The notes under the pieces: model-generated
What the model saw: the letters and a program-made list of their open reading frames with translations, nothing else
Databases searched by the model: none
Told to the model about the DNA's origin: nothing
NCBI RefSeq assembly: GCF_900176205.1
Contig: NZ_LT859959.1
Span: forward strand, 1 to 64,000
Source: Bradyrhizobium sp. ORS 285
GTDB taxonomy: Bacteria > Pseudomonadota > Alphaproteobacteria > Rhizobiales > Xanthobacteraceae
DNA: 64,000 nucleotides
Reading direction: 5' to 3'
Made by a program: the position numbers and the translations under genes
Shown here: positions 38,761-46,084 of the stretch, piece by piece
Layout: each line of letters opens with the position of its first letter
Position numbering within the stretch: position 1 is the first letter of the stretch

Positions 38761-39531
38761 ATGACAATGCCTCAGGATTCCCGCAGCAGCCCTGTTTCTT
38801 CCGGCTCGACCGTCGATCCCGCGGAGATCGCAAAATTCTCCAAACTGTCCGAGACCTGGTGGGACCCCAAGGGCAAGATGGCGCCCTTGCACAAGATCAA
38901 TCCGCTGCGCCTGACCTACATCCGCGATGCCGCCTGCCGGAAGTTCGAGCGCAACGCCAAGAGCCTGAACTGCCTGTCGGGCCTGCGCATGCTCGACATC
39001 GGCTGCGGCGCCGGCCTGCTGTGTGAGCCGTTCACGCGGCTCGGCGCGCAGGTCGTCGGCGTCGATCCCTCCGCCAGCAACATCGCCGCCGCGAAGCTGC
39101 ATGCGGAGAAAGGCCATCTGTCGATCGACTACCGCTGCACCACGATCGAGGAGATGGACCCGCGCGAGCGCTTCGACATCGTGCTGGCCATGGAAGTGGT
39201 CGAGCACGTCACCGATGTCGGCGCCTTCCTCGGCCGCTGCGCCGCGGTGCTGAAGCCGGGCGGCCTGATGGTGGTCTCGACCCTGAACCGCAACTGGAAG
39301 AGCTTCGCGCTCGCCATCGTCGGCGCCGAATACGTCCTGCGCTGGTTGCCGCGCGGCACGCATGAATGGAGCAAGTTCGTCACCCCCGACGAGCTGACGA
39401 AGTACCTGCTCGACAACCGCCTTGTCATTACCGAGCAGAGCGGCGTCGTCTACAGCCCCTTCGCCGACCGCTGGAGCCTGTCGGGTGACATGGATGTGAA
39501 CTACATGATGGTCGCGGAGCAGATGGTGTAG
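38761..39531 (+). CDS. ubiG: Ubiquinone biosynthesis O-methyltransferase
   Basis: 256 residues. UbiG catalyses both O-methylations in ubiquinone synthesis. It shows the alphaproteobacterial UbiG N-terminus (IAKFSKLSETWWDPKGKMAP, then LHKINPLRLTYIRD), the SAM loop LDIGCGAGLL, and VVEHVTDVGAFLGRCAAVLK with KPGGLMVVSTLNRNWKS. The start ATG is at 38761; a second ATG two codons later is possible. It follows the PH-domain gene and is probably co-transcribed. Confidence 0.96.
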   Translation: MTMPQDSRSSPVSSGSTVDPAEIAKFSKLSETWWDPKGKMAPLHKINPLRLTYIRDAACRKFERNAKSLNCLSGLRMLDIGCGAGLLCEPFTRLGAQVVGVDPSASNIAAAKLHAEKGHLSIDYRCTTIEEMDPRERFDIVLAMEVVEHVTDVGAFLGRCAAVLKPGGLMVVSTLNRNWKSFALAIVGAEYVLRWLPRGTHEWSKFVTPDELTKYLLDNRLVITEQSGVVYSPFADRWSLSGDMDVNYMMVAEQMV

Positions 39532-39544
39532 CGGGGCCTCCCGT

Positions 39545-39826
39545 AGCCCCGCCTGTCGCCTCACAACCGGTGTCGTCCCTGCGAACGCAGGGACCCATAA
39601 CCCCGGGCGTCGATTGGGGCGCGATCGTTTCAACGCGTAGCCTGCCCCAAGACAGATCACGCGGTATGGGTCCCGGGTCGGCGCCCGCTGCCGCTTCGCG
39701 TCACCGGGCTTGCCCGGGACGACAGCCGTTTTCACTCTCACCAGTTTCTCCTCGGCGTCGCTGGTTTAGCCCGCCTGTCGCCTTACAACCGGTGTCGTCC
39801 CTGCGAACGCAGGGACCCATAACCCC
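39545..39826. repeat. Direct pair of C-family repeats (about 60 bp each)
   Basis: Copy one (39545-39604) and copy two (39768-39826) agree at nearly every base, sharing GCCTGTCGCC, ACAACCGGTGTCGTCCCTGC and GAACGCAGGGACCCATAACC. Between them is another unit with TATGGGTCCCGGGTCGGCGC and GGCTTGCCCGGGACGACAG. A third copy in the opposite direction is at 40271-40311. Confidence 0.85.
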
Positions 39827-39847
39827 AGGGAGGGGTTTGGGGCACGC

Positions 39848-39952
39848 TAAAGCATGATCCGGAAAAGTGCGCAGCGGTTTTCCGAAAAGATCATGCGCAA
39901 ACAATGACCTAAAGCGCGATGACGATTCATCCTGATCTCATCGCACTTTAGG
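39848..39952. repeat. E-family repeat overlapping the GIY-YIG stop
   Basis: Two nested hairpins. GCATGATC (39852-39859) pairs with GATCATGC (39889-39896), extended by CGGAAAA/TTTTCCG. Then CCTAAAGCGCGATGA (39908-39922) pairs with TCATCGCACTTTAGG (39938-39952) with one mismatch. The GIY-YIG stop codon lies inside the last arm. This AAAGCATGATCCGGAAAAG string is common between rhizobial genes, by recollection. Confidence 0.75.
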
Positions 39953-40229
39953 AGATCAGGTCGCTGAGGTCGCGCCATTCAAGATTGTCGCGCTCTATCA
40001 GTTCGATCTTCCAGTCGCGCTTCCAGCGTTTCAGTTGTTTCTCTCGATTAATCGCTTCTTGGGCCGCCGCGTAGGTTTCGACGTAGACGAGGCGAAAAAC
40101 GCCGTACTTCTTGACGAAATCCGAGCCGTGACCGTTGCGATGCTGCTGTAGCCGCGTCCGGATCGAGTTGGTCACGCCGATATACAGCGTGCCGTGACGG
40201 CCGCTCGCGAGAATATAGACGTAGTACAT
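39948..40229 (-). CDS. GIY-YIG family endonuclease-like protein
   Basis: 93 residues, a stand-alone GIY-YIG domain. The signature reads MYYVYILASGRHGTLYIGVT (YVY...YIG), followed by the catalytic Arg region IRTRLQQHRNG and the Glu in TYAAAQEAINREKQLKRWKR. Single-domain proteins of the YhbQ/UPF0213 sort are widespread and multi-copy in rhizobia; their cellular role is unsettled. The gene is surrounded by palindromic repeats on both sides, with opposed copies at 39768-39826 and 40271-40311, and its stop lies within another repeat. Confidence 0.9.
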   Translation of the reverse strand: MYYVYILASGRHGTLYIGVTNSIRTRLQQHRNGHGSDFVKKYGVFRLVYVETYAAAQEAINREKQLKRWKRDWKIELIERDNLEWRDLSDLIS

Positions 40230-40270
40230 CGCCGCGCCGTCGCGTGGATGGACCGCCTAACGCAATTGAA

Positions 40271-40311
40271 GCCGGTGGTTATGGGTCCCTGCGTTCGCAG
40301 GGACGACACCG
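40271..40311. repeat. C-family repeat, inverted copy upstream of the GIY-YIG gene
   Basis: GCCGGTGGTTATGGGTCCCT and GCGTTCGCAGGGACGACACC are the reverse complement of the core of the copies at 39545 and 39768. The GIY-YIG gene therefore lies between opposed copies. Confidence 0.8.
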
Positions 40312-40468
40312 ATCGTATCTCGCGAGCTTACCACACAGGAAACAAGAAGGTCTCGTCTTTCGCCGCAAGCTGCAAGCCTGACATGCGGCTGCGGCGCCGC
40401 ATGGGCTGTTGACCCGGCGCGCCGCGCTGGTCACGGTGGCCGGCCTTCACAGCCGCTCCCGTGTCCCC

Positions 40469-41368
40469 ATGCTCTCCATCACCTCACTCTGGATCCCCTT
40501 CACGCTCGTCGCCGCCGCAGGCCAAGTCGCGCGCAATGCGATGCAGCGGTCGCTGACGGCCAAGCTCGGGACTTGGGGCGCGACCAATATCCGCTTCCTG
40601 TTCGGTTTCCCGTTCTCGCTGGTGTTCCTGACGGTCGTGCTGCTGGCCACCGGGGATCATCTGCCCTGGCCGCCGGCTTCGTTCTGGCCGTGGCTGCTGC
40701 TCGGCGCGCTCAGCCAGATCATTGCGACCGGGCTGATGCTGTTGGCGATGACCGATCGTTCCTTCGTGGTCACGACGGCCTATCTGAAGACCGAGGCCAT
40801 CCAGACCGCGATCTTCGGCTTCATCTTCCTCGGCGATCCGCTGTCGCTGCCGAAGCTCGTTGCGATCCTGATCGCCACGATCGGCGTTGTCATCACCGCG
40901 CTGAGGCCCGGCGGCGAGAAGAGCTTTGCCGAGTTGAAACCGACCGTGACGGGGCTGGTCGCGGCGGCCGCATTCGCGCTGTCTGCCGTCGGCTTCCGCG
41001 GCGCTATCATTACGGTCGAAGGGGTCTCCTTCGTCACGGCGGCGTCCTACACGCTGGTCTGGGGCCTGTTCGTGCAGACGGCGATCCTCACCGTCTACCT
41101 GCTGGCGCGTGCGCCGGACATCCTGCGGGGCATTCTGTCGCTGTGGCGGCCGTCGATGATGGCTGGCTTTGTCGGCGCCTTCGCCTCGCAATTCTGGTTC
41201 CTGGCGTTTGCGCTGACCGCGGCGGCGAACGTCCGCACGCTGGCGCTGATCGAGGTGCTGTTCGCGCAGGGCGTCTCGTACTACTCGTTCAAGCAGCCGG
41301 TCTCGCTGCGCGAGATCTGCGGCATCGCGCTGATCGTGGCGGGTGTGGCGCTGCTGATTGCGGTCTAG
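40469..41368 (+). CDS. DMT-superfamily transporter (EamA-like)
   Basis: 299 residues from the ATG at 40469; the frame is open earlier but that leader is not hydrophobic or conserved-looking. About ten membrane segments: WIPFTLVAAAGQVARNAMQR at the N-terminus, FLFGFPFSLVFLTVVLLATG, then a second EamA half starting near FAELKPTVTGLVAAAAFALS. The stop directly abuts that of the convergent small EamA gene. Substrate unknown. Confidence 0.85.
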   Translation: MLSITSLWIPFTLVAAAGQVARNAMQRSLTAKLGTWGATNIRFLFGFPFSLVFLTVVLLATGDHLPWPPASFWPWLLLGALSQIIATGLMLLAMTDRSFVVTTAYLKTEAIQTAIFGFIFLGDPLSLPKLVAILIATIGVVITALRPGGEKSFAELKPTVTGLVAAAAFALSAVGFRGAIITVEGVSFVTAASYTLVWGLFVQTAILTVYLLARAPDILRGILSLWRPSMMAGFVGAFASQFWFLAFALTAAANVRTLALIEVLFAQGVSYYSFKQPVSLREICGIALIVAGVALLIAV

Positions 41369-41806
41369 TCAGCCCTTGATCGCGATCAGCACGGCGCCGC
41401 AGGCGATCAGCGCGATGCCGATCCAGCCCTGCAGGCTCGGACGCTCGCCGAGGAAGATCACGCCGAACAAGGCGACGAGCACGACGCTGAGCTTGTCGAT
41501 CGGCGCGACCAGCGTTGCCGGTCCGAACTTCAGGGCGCGGAAGTAGCACAGCCACGACGCGCCGGTGCCGAGCGCCGAGAGAGTCAGGAAGATCCAGCTC
41601 TTGGTGGAGATCGGGCCCGGAGTTGTGAGCTGGCCGGTCGCGAACAGGATCAGGGCCAATGTCACGAGCACGATGGCGGTGCGGATCAGCGTAGCGAGAT
41701 CGGAATTGAGGCCCTCCACGCCGACCTTGGCGAAGATGGCGGTCAGGGCCGCAAAGAACGCCGAGAGCAGAGCCCAGAGCTGCCAGGAGGAGGAGAGGGG
41801 GGACAT
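41369..41806 (-). CDS. Half-length EamA transporter protein
   Basis: 145 residues with about five membrane segments, a single EamA repeat where most family members have two. I chose the ATG at 41806 because GGGAG is 6 bases before it; the ATG at 41812 would leave no spacing. Marks: LSAFFAALTAIFAKVGVEGL, CYFRALKFGPATLVAPIDKL and FLGERPSLQGWIGIALIACG, ending in AVLIAIKG. Such half-size proteins work as dimers, as in the small multidrug-resistance relatives. The sequence is complete at both ends, so it is not a truncated gene. Confidence 0.88.
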   Translation of the reverse strand: MSPLSSSWQLWALLSAFFAALTAIFAKVGVEGLNSDLATLIRTAIVLVTLALILFATGQLTTPGPISTKSWIFLTLSALGTGASWLCYFRALKFGPATLVAPIDKLSVVLVALFGVIFLGERPSLQGWIGIALIACGAVLIAIKG

Positions 41807-41851
41807 CGTCATCTCCCGGAGGAAGGTCGCAGTTCAGGCCAAGATGTTTCA

Positions 41852-41927
41852 ACCGTCATTGCGAGCGCAGCGAAGCAATCCAGGGCTGCGCGCGGGATTC
41901 TGGATGGCTTCGCTGCGCTCGCAATGA
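41852..41927. repeat. B-family palindromic repeat, second copy
   Basis: CGTCATTGCGAGCGCAGCGA with GAAGCAATCC on the left pairs with GGATGGCTTCGCTGCGCTCG and CAATGACG on the right. It is a shorter copy, upstream of the half-length EamA gene and downstream of the DUF1178 gene. Confidence 0.85.
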
Positions 41928-41989
41928 CGGAGAATGCCGAGATCACACCCGCCTCACCGGCAGCGAGAGCTATTGACGAGCTTCGCTGG

Positions 41990-42472
41990 TCAATTCCGAT
42001 CGTCCGGCAGCACCGGGATCGGGGCGACCTCGATGCCTTCCTCGATCAGCTCGCGGGCTTCGTCGAGCGAGGCCTCGCCATAGATCGGCCGGTGCTCGGT
42101 CTCGCCGTAATGCATCTTGCGCGCTTCGGTCGGGAAGCGCTCGCCGACATCGTCGGCGTTCTTGACGATATGGTCGCGCAGCTCCTTGAGCTTGGCGCGC
42201 AGCTCGCGCTCCTGCGCCATCAGCAGCGAGGTCGGTCCGGGCGGAATGACCTCCTGCGCCGGCACCGGCGCAGGAGCGGCGGGCACGGGCGCCACCTCGC
42301 GGCCCTTCTTGCTGACGATGCGCGGCGCCATGATCGCTTTCTCGACTTTGGTCGAGCCGCAGGTCGGGCATTCCACCAGCTTGCGCTTCACCTGGGAGTC
42401 GTAGGCCGAGGAGCTCTGAAACCAGCTTTCGAACGTGTGGTCACGCTCGCAGCGCAACGCGTAGCGGATCAT
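41990..42472 (-). CDS. DUF1178 zinc-ribbon-like protein
   Basis: 160 residues. The family start MIRYALRCERDHTFESWFQS is followed by a zinc-ribbon-like CPTCG (with an upstream Cys8 in the CERDH segment), KVEKAIMAPRI and a Pro/Ala-rich linker. The C-terminal half is MHYGETEHRPIYGEASLDEA, strongly conserved in DUF1178. Function unknown; gene context with nitrilase and glutaredoxin is common in alphaproteobacteria. Its start overlaps the nitrilase stop in an ATGA, indicating coupled translation. Confidence 0.92.
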   Translation of the reverse strand: MIRYALRCERDHTFESWFQSSSAYDSQVKRKLVECPTCGSTKVEKAIMAPRIVSKKGREVAPVPAAPAPVPAQEVIPPGPTSLLMAQERELRAKLKELRDHIVKNADDVGERFPTEARKMHYGETEHRPIYGEASLDEARELIEEGIEVAPIPVLPDDRN

Positions 42473-43347
42473 GCCGAGCCCCGCACGAGGTGCAGATAGT
42501 CCGGTCCGCCCTTGGGATCGGCGATGCCGAAGCGGCGGCCGTGCTGCAGCGAGGGGATGGTCTGGCGCACGCTCTCGACCCTGGAGGGATCGATCTTGGC
42601 GACGATCACGCCGGGCTCGACGCCGCCCTCGGCGAGGATCTCGCCCCAGGGATCGATGATCAGCGAATGGCCAAACGTTTCGCGCTTGTTCTCGTGCAGG
42701 CCGCATTGGGCGGCGGCGAACACGAAGCAGCCGGTCTCGATGGCACGGGCGCGCAGCAAGGTGTGCCAATGCGCCTCGCCGGTCTTGCGGGTGAACGCCG
42801 AAGGCACACTTATGAACGACGCGCCGCTCTCGGCGAGCGCGCGATACAGCGCCGGGAAACGGACGTCATAGCAGATCGTCAGACCCAGCCGGCCCCACGG
42901 CAGATCGGAGATCACCGCCGTCTCGCCCGGCTGGTAGTTGGCCGACTCGCGGTAGCTCTCGCCGCCAGGCAGGTCGATGTCGAACATATGGATCTTGTCG
43001 TAGCTCGCCAGCACGTTGCCATCCGGCCCGATCAGGAACGAGCGGTTCACGGCCTTCTCAGGTGAGAAGCGCAGCGCCAGTGAACCGATATGCAGATGGA
43101 TGTTCAGCTCCTTGGCGAGCGCGCGATAGGCCTTGAGCGAGGGATCGTCCTCCTCGCTCTTGAGCTGCTCGAACAGCGCCGTCCGGTTGAGCTGCATCAT
43201 GTTGCTCACTTCCGGCGTCTGGACGTATTGCGCGCCTTGGGCGACCGCTTCCCGGATCAGCCTGGTGCCCTGCTCGAGGCTTGGCTCGGGCAGGAGCGAG
43301 GTGCGCATCTGCACCATGGCGGCGGTAAAGCTGCGGTCGTTGCTCAT
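42469..43347 (-). CDS. Carbon-nitrogen hydrolase (nitrilase superfamily, Nit-like)
   Basis: 292 residues. The Glu-Lys-Cys triad is visible: Glu in YVQTPEVSNMM, Lys in SYDKIHMFDIDLP and Cys in GLTICYDVRFPALYRA. The C-terminal part contains WHTLLRARAIETGCFVFAAA and ETFGHSLIIDPWGEILAEG. This subgroup contains Nit1/Nit2-like amidases, which repair deaminated glutathione or hydrolyse omega-amides; the neighbouring glutaredoxin fits a thiol-repair role, but the reaction is inferred. ATGA overlaps join it to grxC upstream and DUF1178 downstream. Confidence 0.93.
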   Translation of the reverse strand: MSNDRSFTAAMVQMRTSLLPEPSLEQGTRLIREAVAQGAQYVQTPEVSNMMQLNRTALFEQLKSEEDDPSLKAYRALAKELNIHLHIGSLALRFSPEKAVNRSFLIGPDGNVLASYDKIHMFDIDLPGGESYRESANYQPGETAVISDLPWGRLGLTICYDVRFPALYRALAESGASFISVPSAFTRKTGEAHWHTLLRARAIETGCFVFAAAQCGLHENKRETFGHSLIIDPWGEILAEGGVEPGVIVAKIDPSRVESVRQTIPSLQHGRRFGIADPKGGPDYLHLVRGSA

Positions 43348-43619
43348 GATGTTGCCTTGTCTCCGGCCAGCATGGCGTCGAGCCTGCCCTCGCGATCGAG
43401 TGCGTAGAGGTCGTCACAGCCGCCGACATGGGTCTTGCCGATGAAGATCTGCGGGAAGGTCGAGCCGGGGCCGACGCGATCATACATCTGCTGCCGGACA
43501 TCAGGATCCTTGCCCGCATCGTATTCGGTAAAGGGAACGTTCTTGCGGGTCAGGAGCGATTTGGCGGCCGTGCAGTAGCCGCACCCCGGACGGGTATAGA
43601 TTTCAATCGCAGCGGTCAT
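43344..43619 (-). CDS. grxC: Glutaredoxin 3 (dithiol)
   Basis: 91 residues. The dithiol active site CGYC is at residues 13-16 (YTRPGCGYC), the cis-Pro strand reads STFPQIFIG, and the glutathione-binding GGCDDLYAL follows. It uses glutathione to reduce disulfides and mixed disulfides in the cytosol. It lies between comF and the nitrilase gene, with an ATGA overlap to the latter. Confidence 0.95.
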   Translation of the reverse strand: MTAAIEIYTRPGCGYCTAAKSLLTRKNVPFTEYDAGKDPDVRQQMYDRVGPGSTFPQIFIGKTHVGGCDDLYALDREGRLDAMLAGDKATS

Positions 43620-43649
43620 GTCGCGCTCAGCTGTTACGGAAGTGAGAGA

Positions 43650-44453
43650 TTATATGGGAGCGCGAGGGGCATCGACAACCCGGGCGAAGACCAGCACGCT
43701 GACCTCCGCCGCCTTGGCGCGCAGCAGCGCGCGGGCACAGGCATCCACCGTCGCGCCCGTGGTCAGGACGTCGTCGACGAGCACGACGCGCCGCCCCTGC
43801 ACGTCATGCAGGCGGTCTGAGGATACCTGGAATGCGCCCTGCACATTGCTGGCGCGCTGGGCGCGAGACAGGCCGACCTGCTGCTCGGTGGCGCGGACCC
43901 GGCGCAGCGTATCGCCGCTCATTCGGACGCCGCTCGCGCGGGCGACCACCCGGGCCAGAGCGCCGGACTGGTTATAGCGACGGGAAAAGCCGCGCCGCCA
44001 ATGCAGCGGTACGGGCAGCACGAGGTCGGCATCGGCCAGCAGTTCGCGGCCGGCGCGGGCCATCCAGCGGCCCATGATCGGCGCCAGATCGGTGCGGTCC
44101 TGATATTTCAGCTGATGCACCAAGGTGCGCGCGACCTCGTCATAGCGCACCGCGGCCCGGGCGCGGGCATAGGCCGGCGGCCCCGCGATCGCCTCCATGG
44201 ACAGCAATTCGGGGCCGGGATCATAGACGAAGGGAATCCCGAGCTTCGGGCAATAGGGCCGCTCGATGAAGGACAATTTGCCCCAGCACGTCGCGCAGAC
44301 GCCTTCGCCGTCGACCGGCTCGCGGCAGGCGATGCACAGGGTCGGCAAGGCGATGTCGAGCGCCAGCTTGGCCAGATGGCCGCAGGCGCCGCGCGCGGCG
44401 TTGGCGGCGGCGCGGAGTTGCCCGATGCTGATTGGAGCAAAGCTGAGGCCCAT
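43650..44453 (-). CDS. comF: ComF family protein (phosphoribosyltransferase fold)
   Basis: 267 residues. An N-terminal zinc-ribbon-like region has two Cys pairs (LPTLCIAC and GVCATC) and a third Cys in ERPYCPKLG. The C-terminal phosphoribosyltransferase domain ends in GRRVVLVDDVLTTGATVDAC, the PRPP loop. ComF proteins are associated with DNA uptake in competent bacteria and DNA repair, but most alphaproteobacterial copies are untested. First gene of the comF-grxC-nitrilase-DUF1178 run and divergent from the methyltransferase gene with 78 bases between. Confidence 0.9.
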   Translation of the reverse strand: MGLSFAPISIGQLRAAANAARGACGHLAKLALDIALPTLCIACREPVDGEGVCATCWGKLSFIERPYCPKLGIPFVYDPGPELLSMEAIAGPPAYARARAAVRYDEVARTLVHQLKYQDRTDLAPIMGRWMARAGRELLADADLVLPVPLHWRRGFSRRYNQSGALARVVARASGVRMSGDTLRRVRATEQQVGLSRAQRASNVQGAFQVSSDRLHDVQGRRVVLVDDVLTTGATVDACARALLRAKAAEVSVLVFARVVDAPRAPI

Positions 44454-44531
44454 GTGTTGAGGCTAGCCGCGCGGCCTGTCCGGCTCAAGCGGCGCATTGC
44501 CCGTCCTCAAGGAACGGCGTAACCAGCCGCA

Positions 44532-45380
44532 ATGACCCAACCCGCCAGCGCTCCCATTTTGTTCGATCGACGCCTGCTTGCGCTCAGGCAGCAGCGGGCT
44601 GCGAGGGCACCGGAGACCTTCTTGCTCGAGCGCGTCGCGGAGGATCTCGCAGATCGCCTTGCCGCGGTGAACCGCTCCTTCACGGATGCCGCCGATGTGT
44701 GGACGCCGGGCGTGGGCCTGGCGCCGCATCTGATCGGGCGCATCGCGCAGCCGCTGCATCTGGCTCCGCCCGATACTGCTGACGAAACGCTGTCGCTCGC
44801 GCCGCAATCGCTGGATCTCGTGCTGTCGGCGCTCGCGTTCCAGTTCGTCAACGACCTCCCCGGCCTGCTGGTGCAGATCCGTCGCGCCTTGCGGCCCGAT
44901 GGTCTGTTGCTGGCGGCAATGATCGGCGGCGACACTCTGACCGAGCTCAGGCAATCGTTCGCGGCGGCCGAGGCTGAATGCGAGGGCGGCGTGTCGCCGC
45001 GGGTCGCGCCGTTTGCCGATCTGCGCGACGTCGGCGGTCTGCTGCAGCGGGCCGGTTTTGCGCTGCCGGTGACGGATGTCGATCGCGTCGTGGTCCGCTA
45101 TGCCAGCGCGTTCGGGCTGATGCAGGATCTCCGCCGCATGGGCGCGGCCAACAGCCTGGTCGAGCGCCGCCGCACGCCCCTGCGCCGCGCCACTTTGCTG
45201 CGCATGGCCGAAATCTACGCCGAGCGTTTTGCCGATCCCGACGGCCGCCTCCGCGCCACCTTCGACATCATCTGGATCTCCGGCTGGGCGCCGCACGACA
45301 GCCAGCAGAAGCCGCTGAAGCCGGGATCCGCGACCGCGAGCCTGGAGGCGGCGGTGAGGCGTGCTCCGCGCGAGGAATGA
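44532..45380 (+). CDS. SAM methyltransferase (NDUFAF5/BioC-like)
   Basis: 282 residues. The start APILFDRRLLALRQQRAARA is characteristic of the bacterial relatives of mitochondrial NDUFAF5. The SAM-domain part reads LAPQSLDLVLSALAFQFVND followed by LRRALRPDGLLLAAMIGGDT, but the first glycine-rich loop is poorly preserved. Human NDUFAF5 hydroxylates an Arg of complex I; whether the bacterial protein does the same is unknown. Divergent from comF. Confidence 0.85.
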   Translation: MTQPASAPILFDRRLLALRQQRAARAPETFLLERVAEDLADRLAAVNRSFTDAADVWTPGVGLAPHLIGRIAQPLHLAPPDTADETLSLAPQSLDLVLSALAFQFVNDLPGLLVQIRRALRPDGLLLAAMIGGDTLTELRQSFAAAEAECEGGVSPRVAPFADLRDVGGLLQRAGFALPVTDVDRVVVRYASAFGLMQDLRRMGAANSLVERRRTPLRRATLLRMAEIYAERFADPDGRLRATFDIIWISGWAPHDSQQKPLKPGSATASLEAAVRRAPREE

Positions 45381-45387
45381 TACCGCT

Positions 45388-45470
45388 CGTCATCGCCGGG
45401 CTTGACCCGGCGATCCATCCTCTTCGCAAGATGATTGATGCGTGGGTCAAGCCCTCGCATGAAGGGTCAC
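45388..45470. repeat. Palindromic repeat between methyltransferase and mutT
   Basis: CGTCATCGCCGGGCTTGACC and CGGCGATCCATCC, followed 30 bases on by TGGGTCAAGCCC. Related in style to the C-family but with its own core. It lies between convergent genes. Confidence 0.65.
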
Positions 45471-45487
45471 GGTAAGGCGCCGCCTTG

Positions 45488-45898
45488 CTACATCAACAAA
45501 TCGATCAAATGAGGCAACAGCGGAATGTCCGCCGGCGGCATCGGATAGTCGCGCAGTTTGTTCGGTCGCACCCACGCCAGTTGCTGGCCCTCGCGTGCGG
45601 TCACGACCCCTTCCCAGCGCCGGCAGATGTACAGCGGCATCAGCAGGTGGAACGTCTCGTAAGCGTGGCTCGCAAAGGTCAACGGCGCCAGACACGCCTC
45701 GCGCACGGCGATGCCGAGCTCCTCGTCGAGTTCGCGGATCAGGCTCGCCTCCGGACGCTCGCCGGGCTCGAGCTTGCCGCCGGGAAATTCCCAGAGGCCG
45801 GCGAGCGTCTTGCCGGGCGGGCGCTGCGCCAGCAGCACGCGGTTGTCGGTGTCGACGAGGGCGCAGGCGACCACGAGGGTGAGTTTCAAGTCGGGCAT
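45488..45898 (-). CDS. mutT: Nudix hydrolase, MutT type (8-oxo-dGTP diphosphatase)
   Basis: 136 residues from the ATG at 45898; the frame upstream is open but not coding. The Nudix box is complete: GGKLEPGERPEASLIRELDE then ELG, matching GX5EX7REUXEEXGU. VVACALVDTDNRVLLAQRPP and LAGLWEFPGG are typical of MutT. It would hydrolyse oxidised nucleotides before they enter DNA. It ends convergently with the methyltransferase gene. In many relatives mutT follows argJ; here two opposite-strand genes separate them. Confidence 0.93.
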   Translation of the reverse strand: MPDLKLTLVVACALVDTDNRVLLAQRPPGKTLAGLWEFPGGKLEPGERPEASLIRELDEELGIAVREACLAPLTFASHAYETFHLLMPLYICRRWEGVVTAREGQQLAWVRPNKLRDYPMPPADIPLLPHLIDLLM

Positions 45899-46084
45899 GA
45901 TCCGGTCGGTGTTCGGCGCCCGCGCTCGCCGAATTCGACGAGCCGGCGGCGCCTGTTGAGGGATTGTTAACCTAGGCCGTTTCGAGCCGTGATTCCACGA
46001 TTGAAATAAGCCGACCTTAACGGGCTGACGCGTATTTTCACGGGTGTCCACCGTGACATCCTCATGGTTCGTTAGGCATCCTTC

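Noticed and set aside
39532..39947. Possible small gene between ubiG and the GIY-YIG gene
   Set aside because: The only frames there are translated palindromic repeats.
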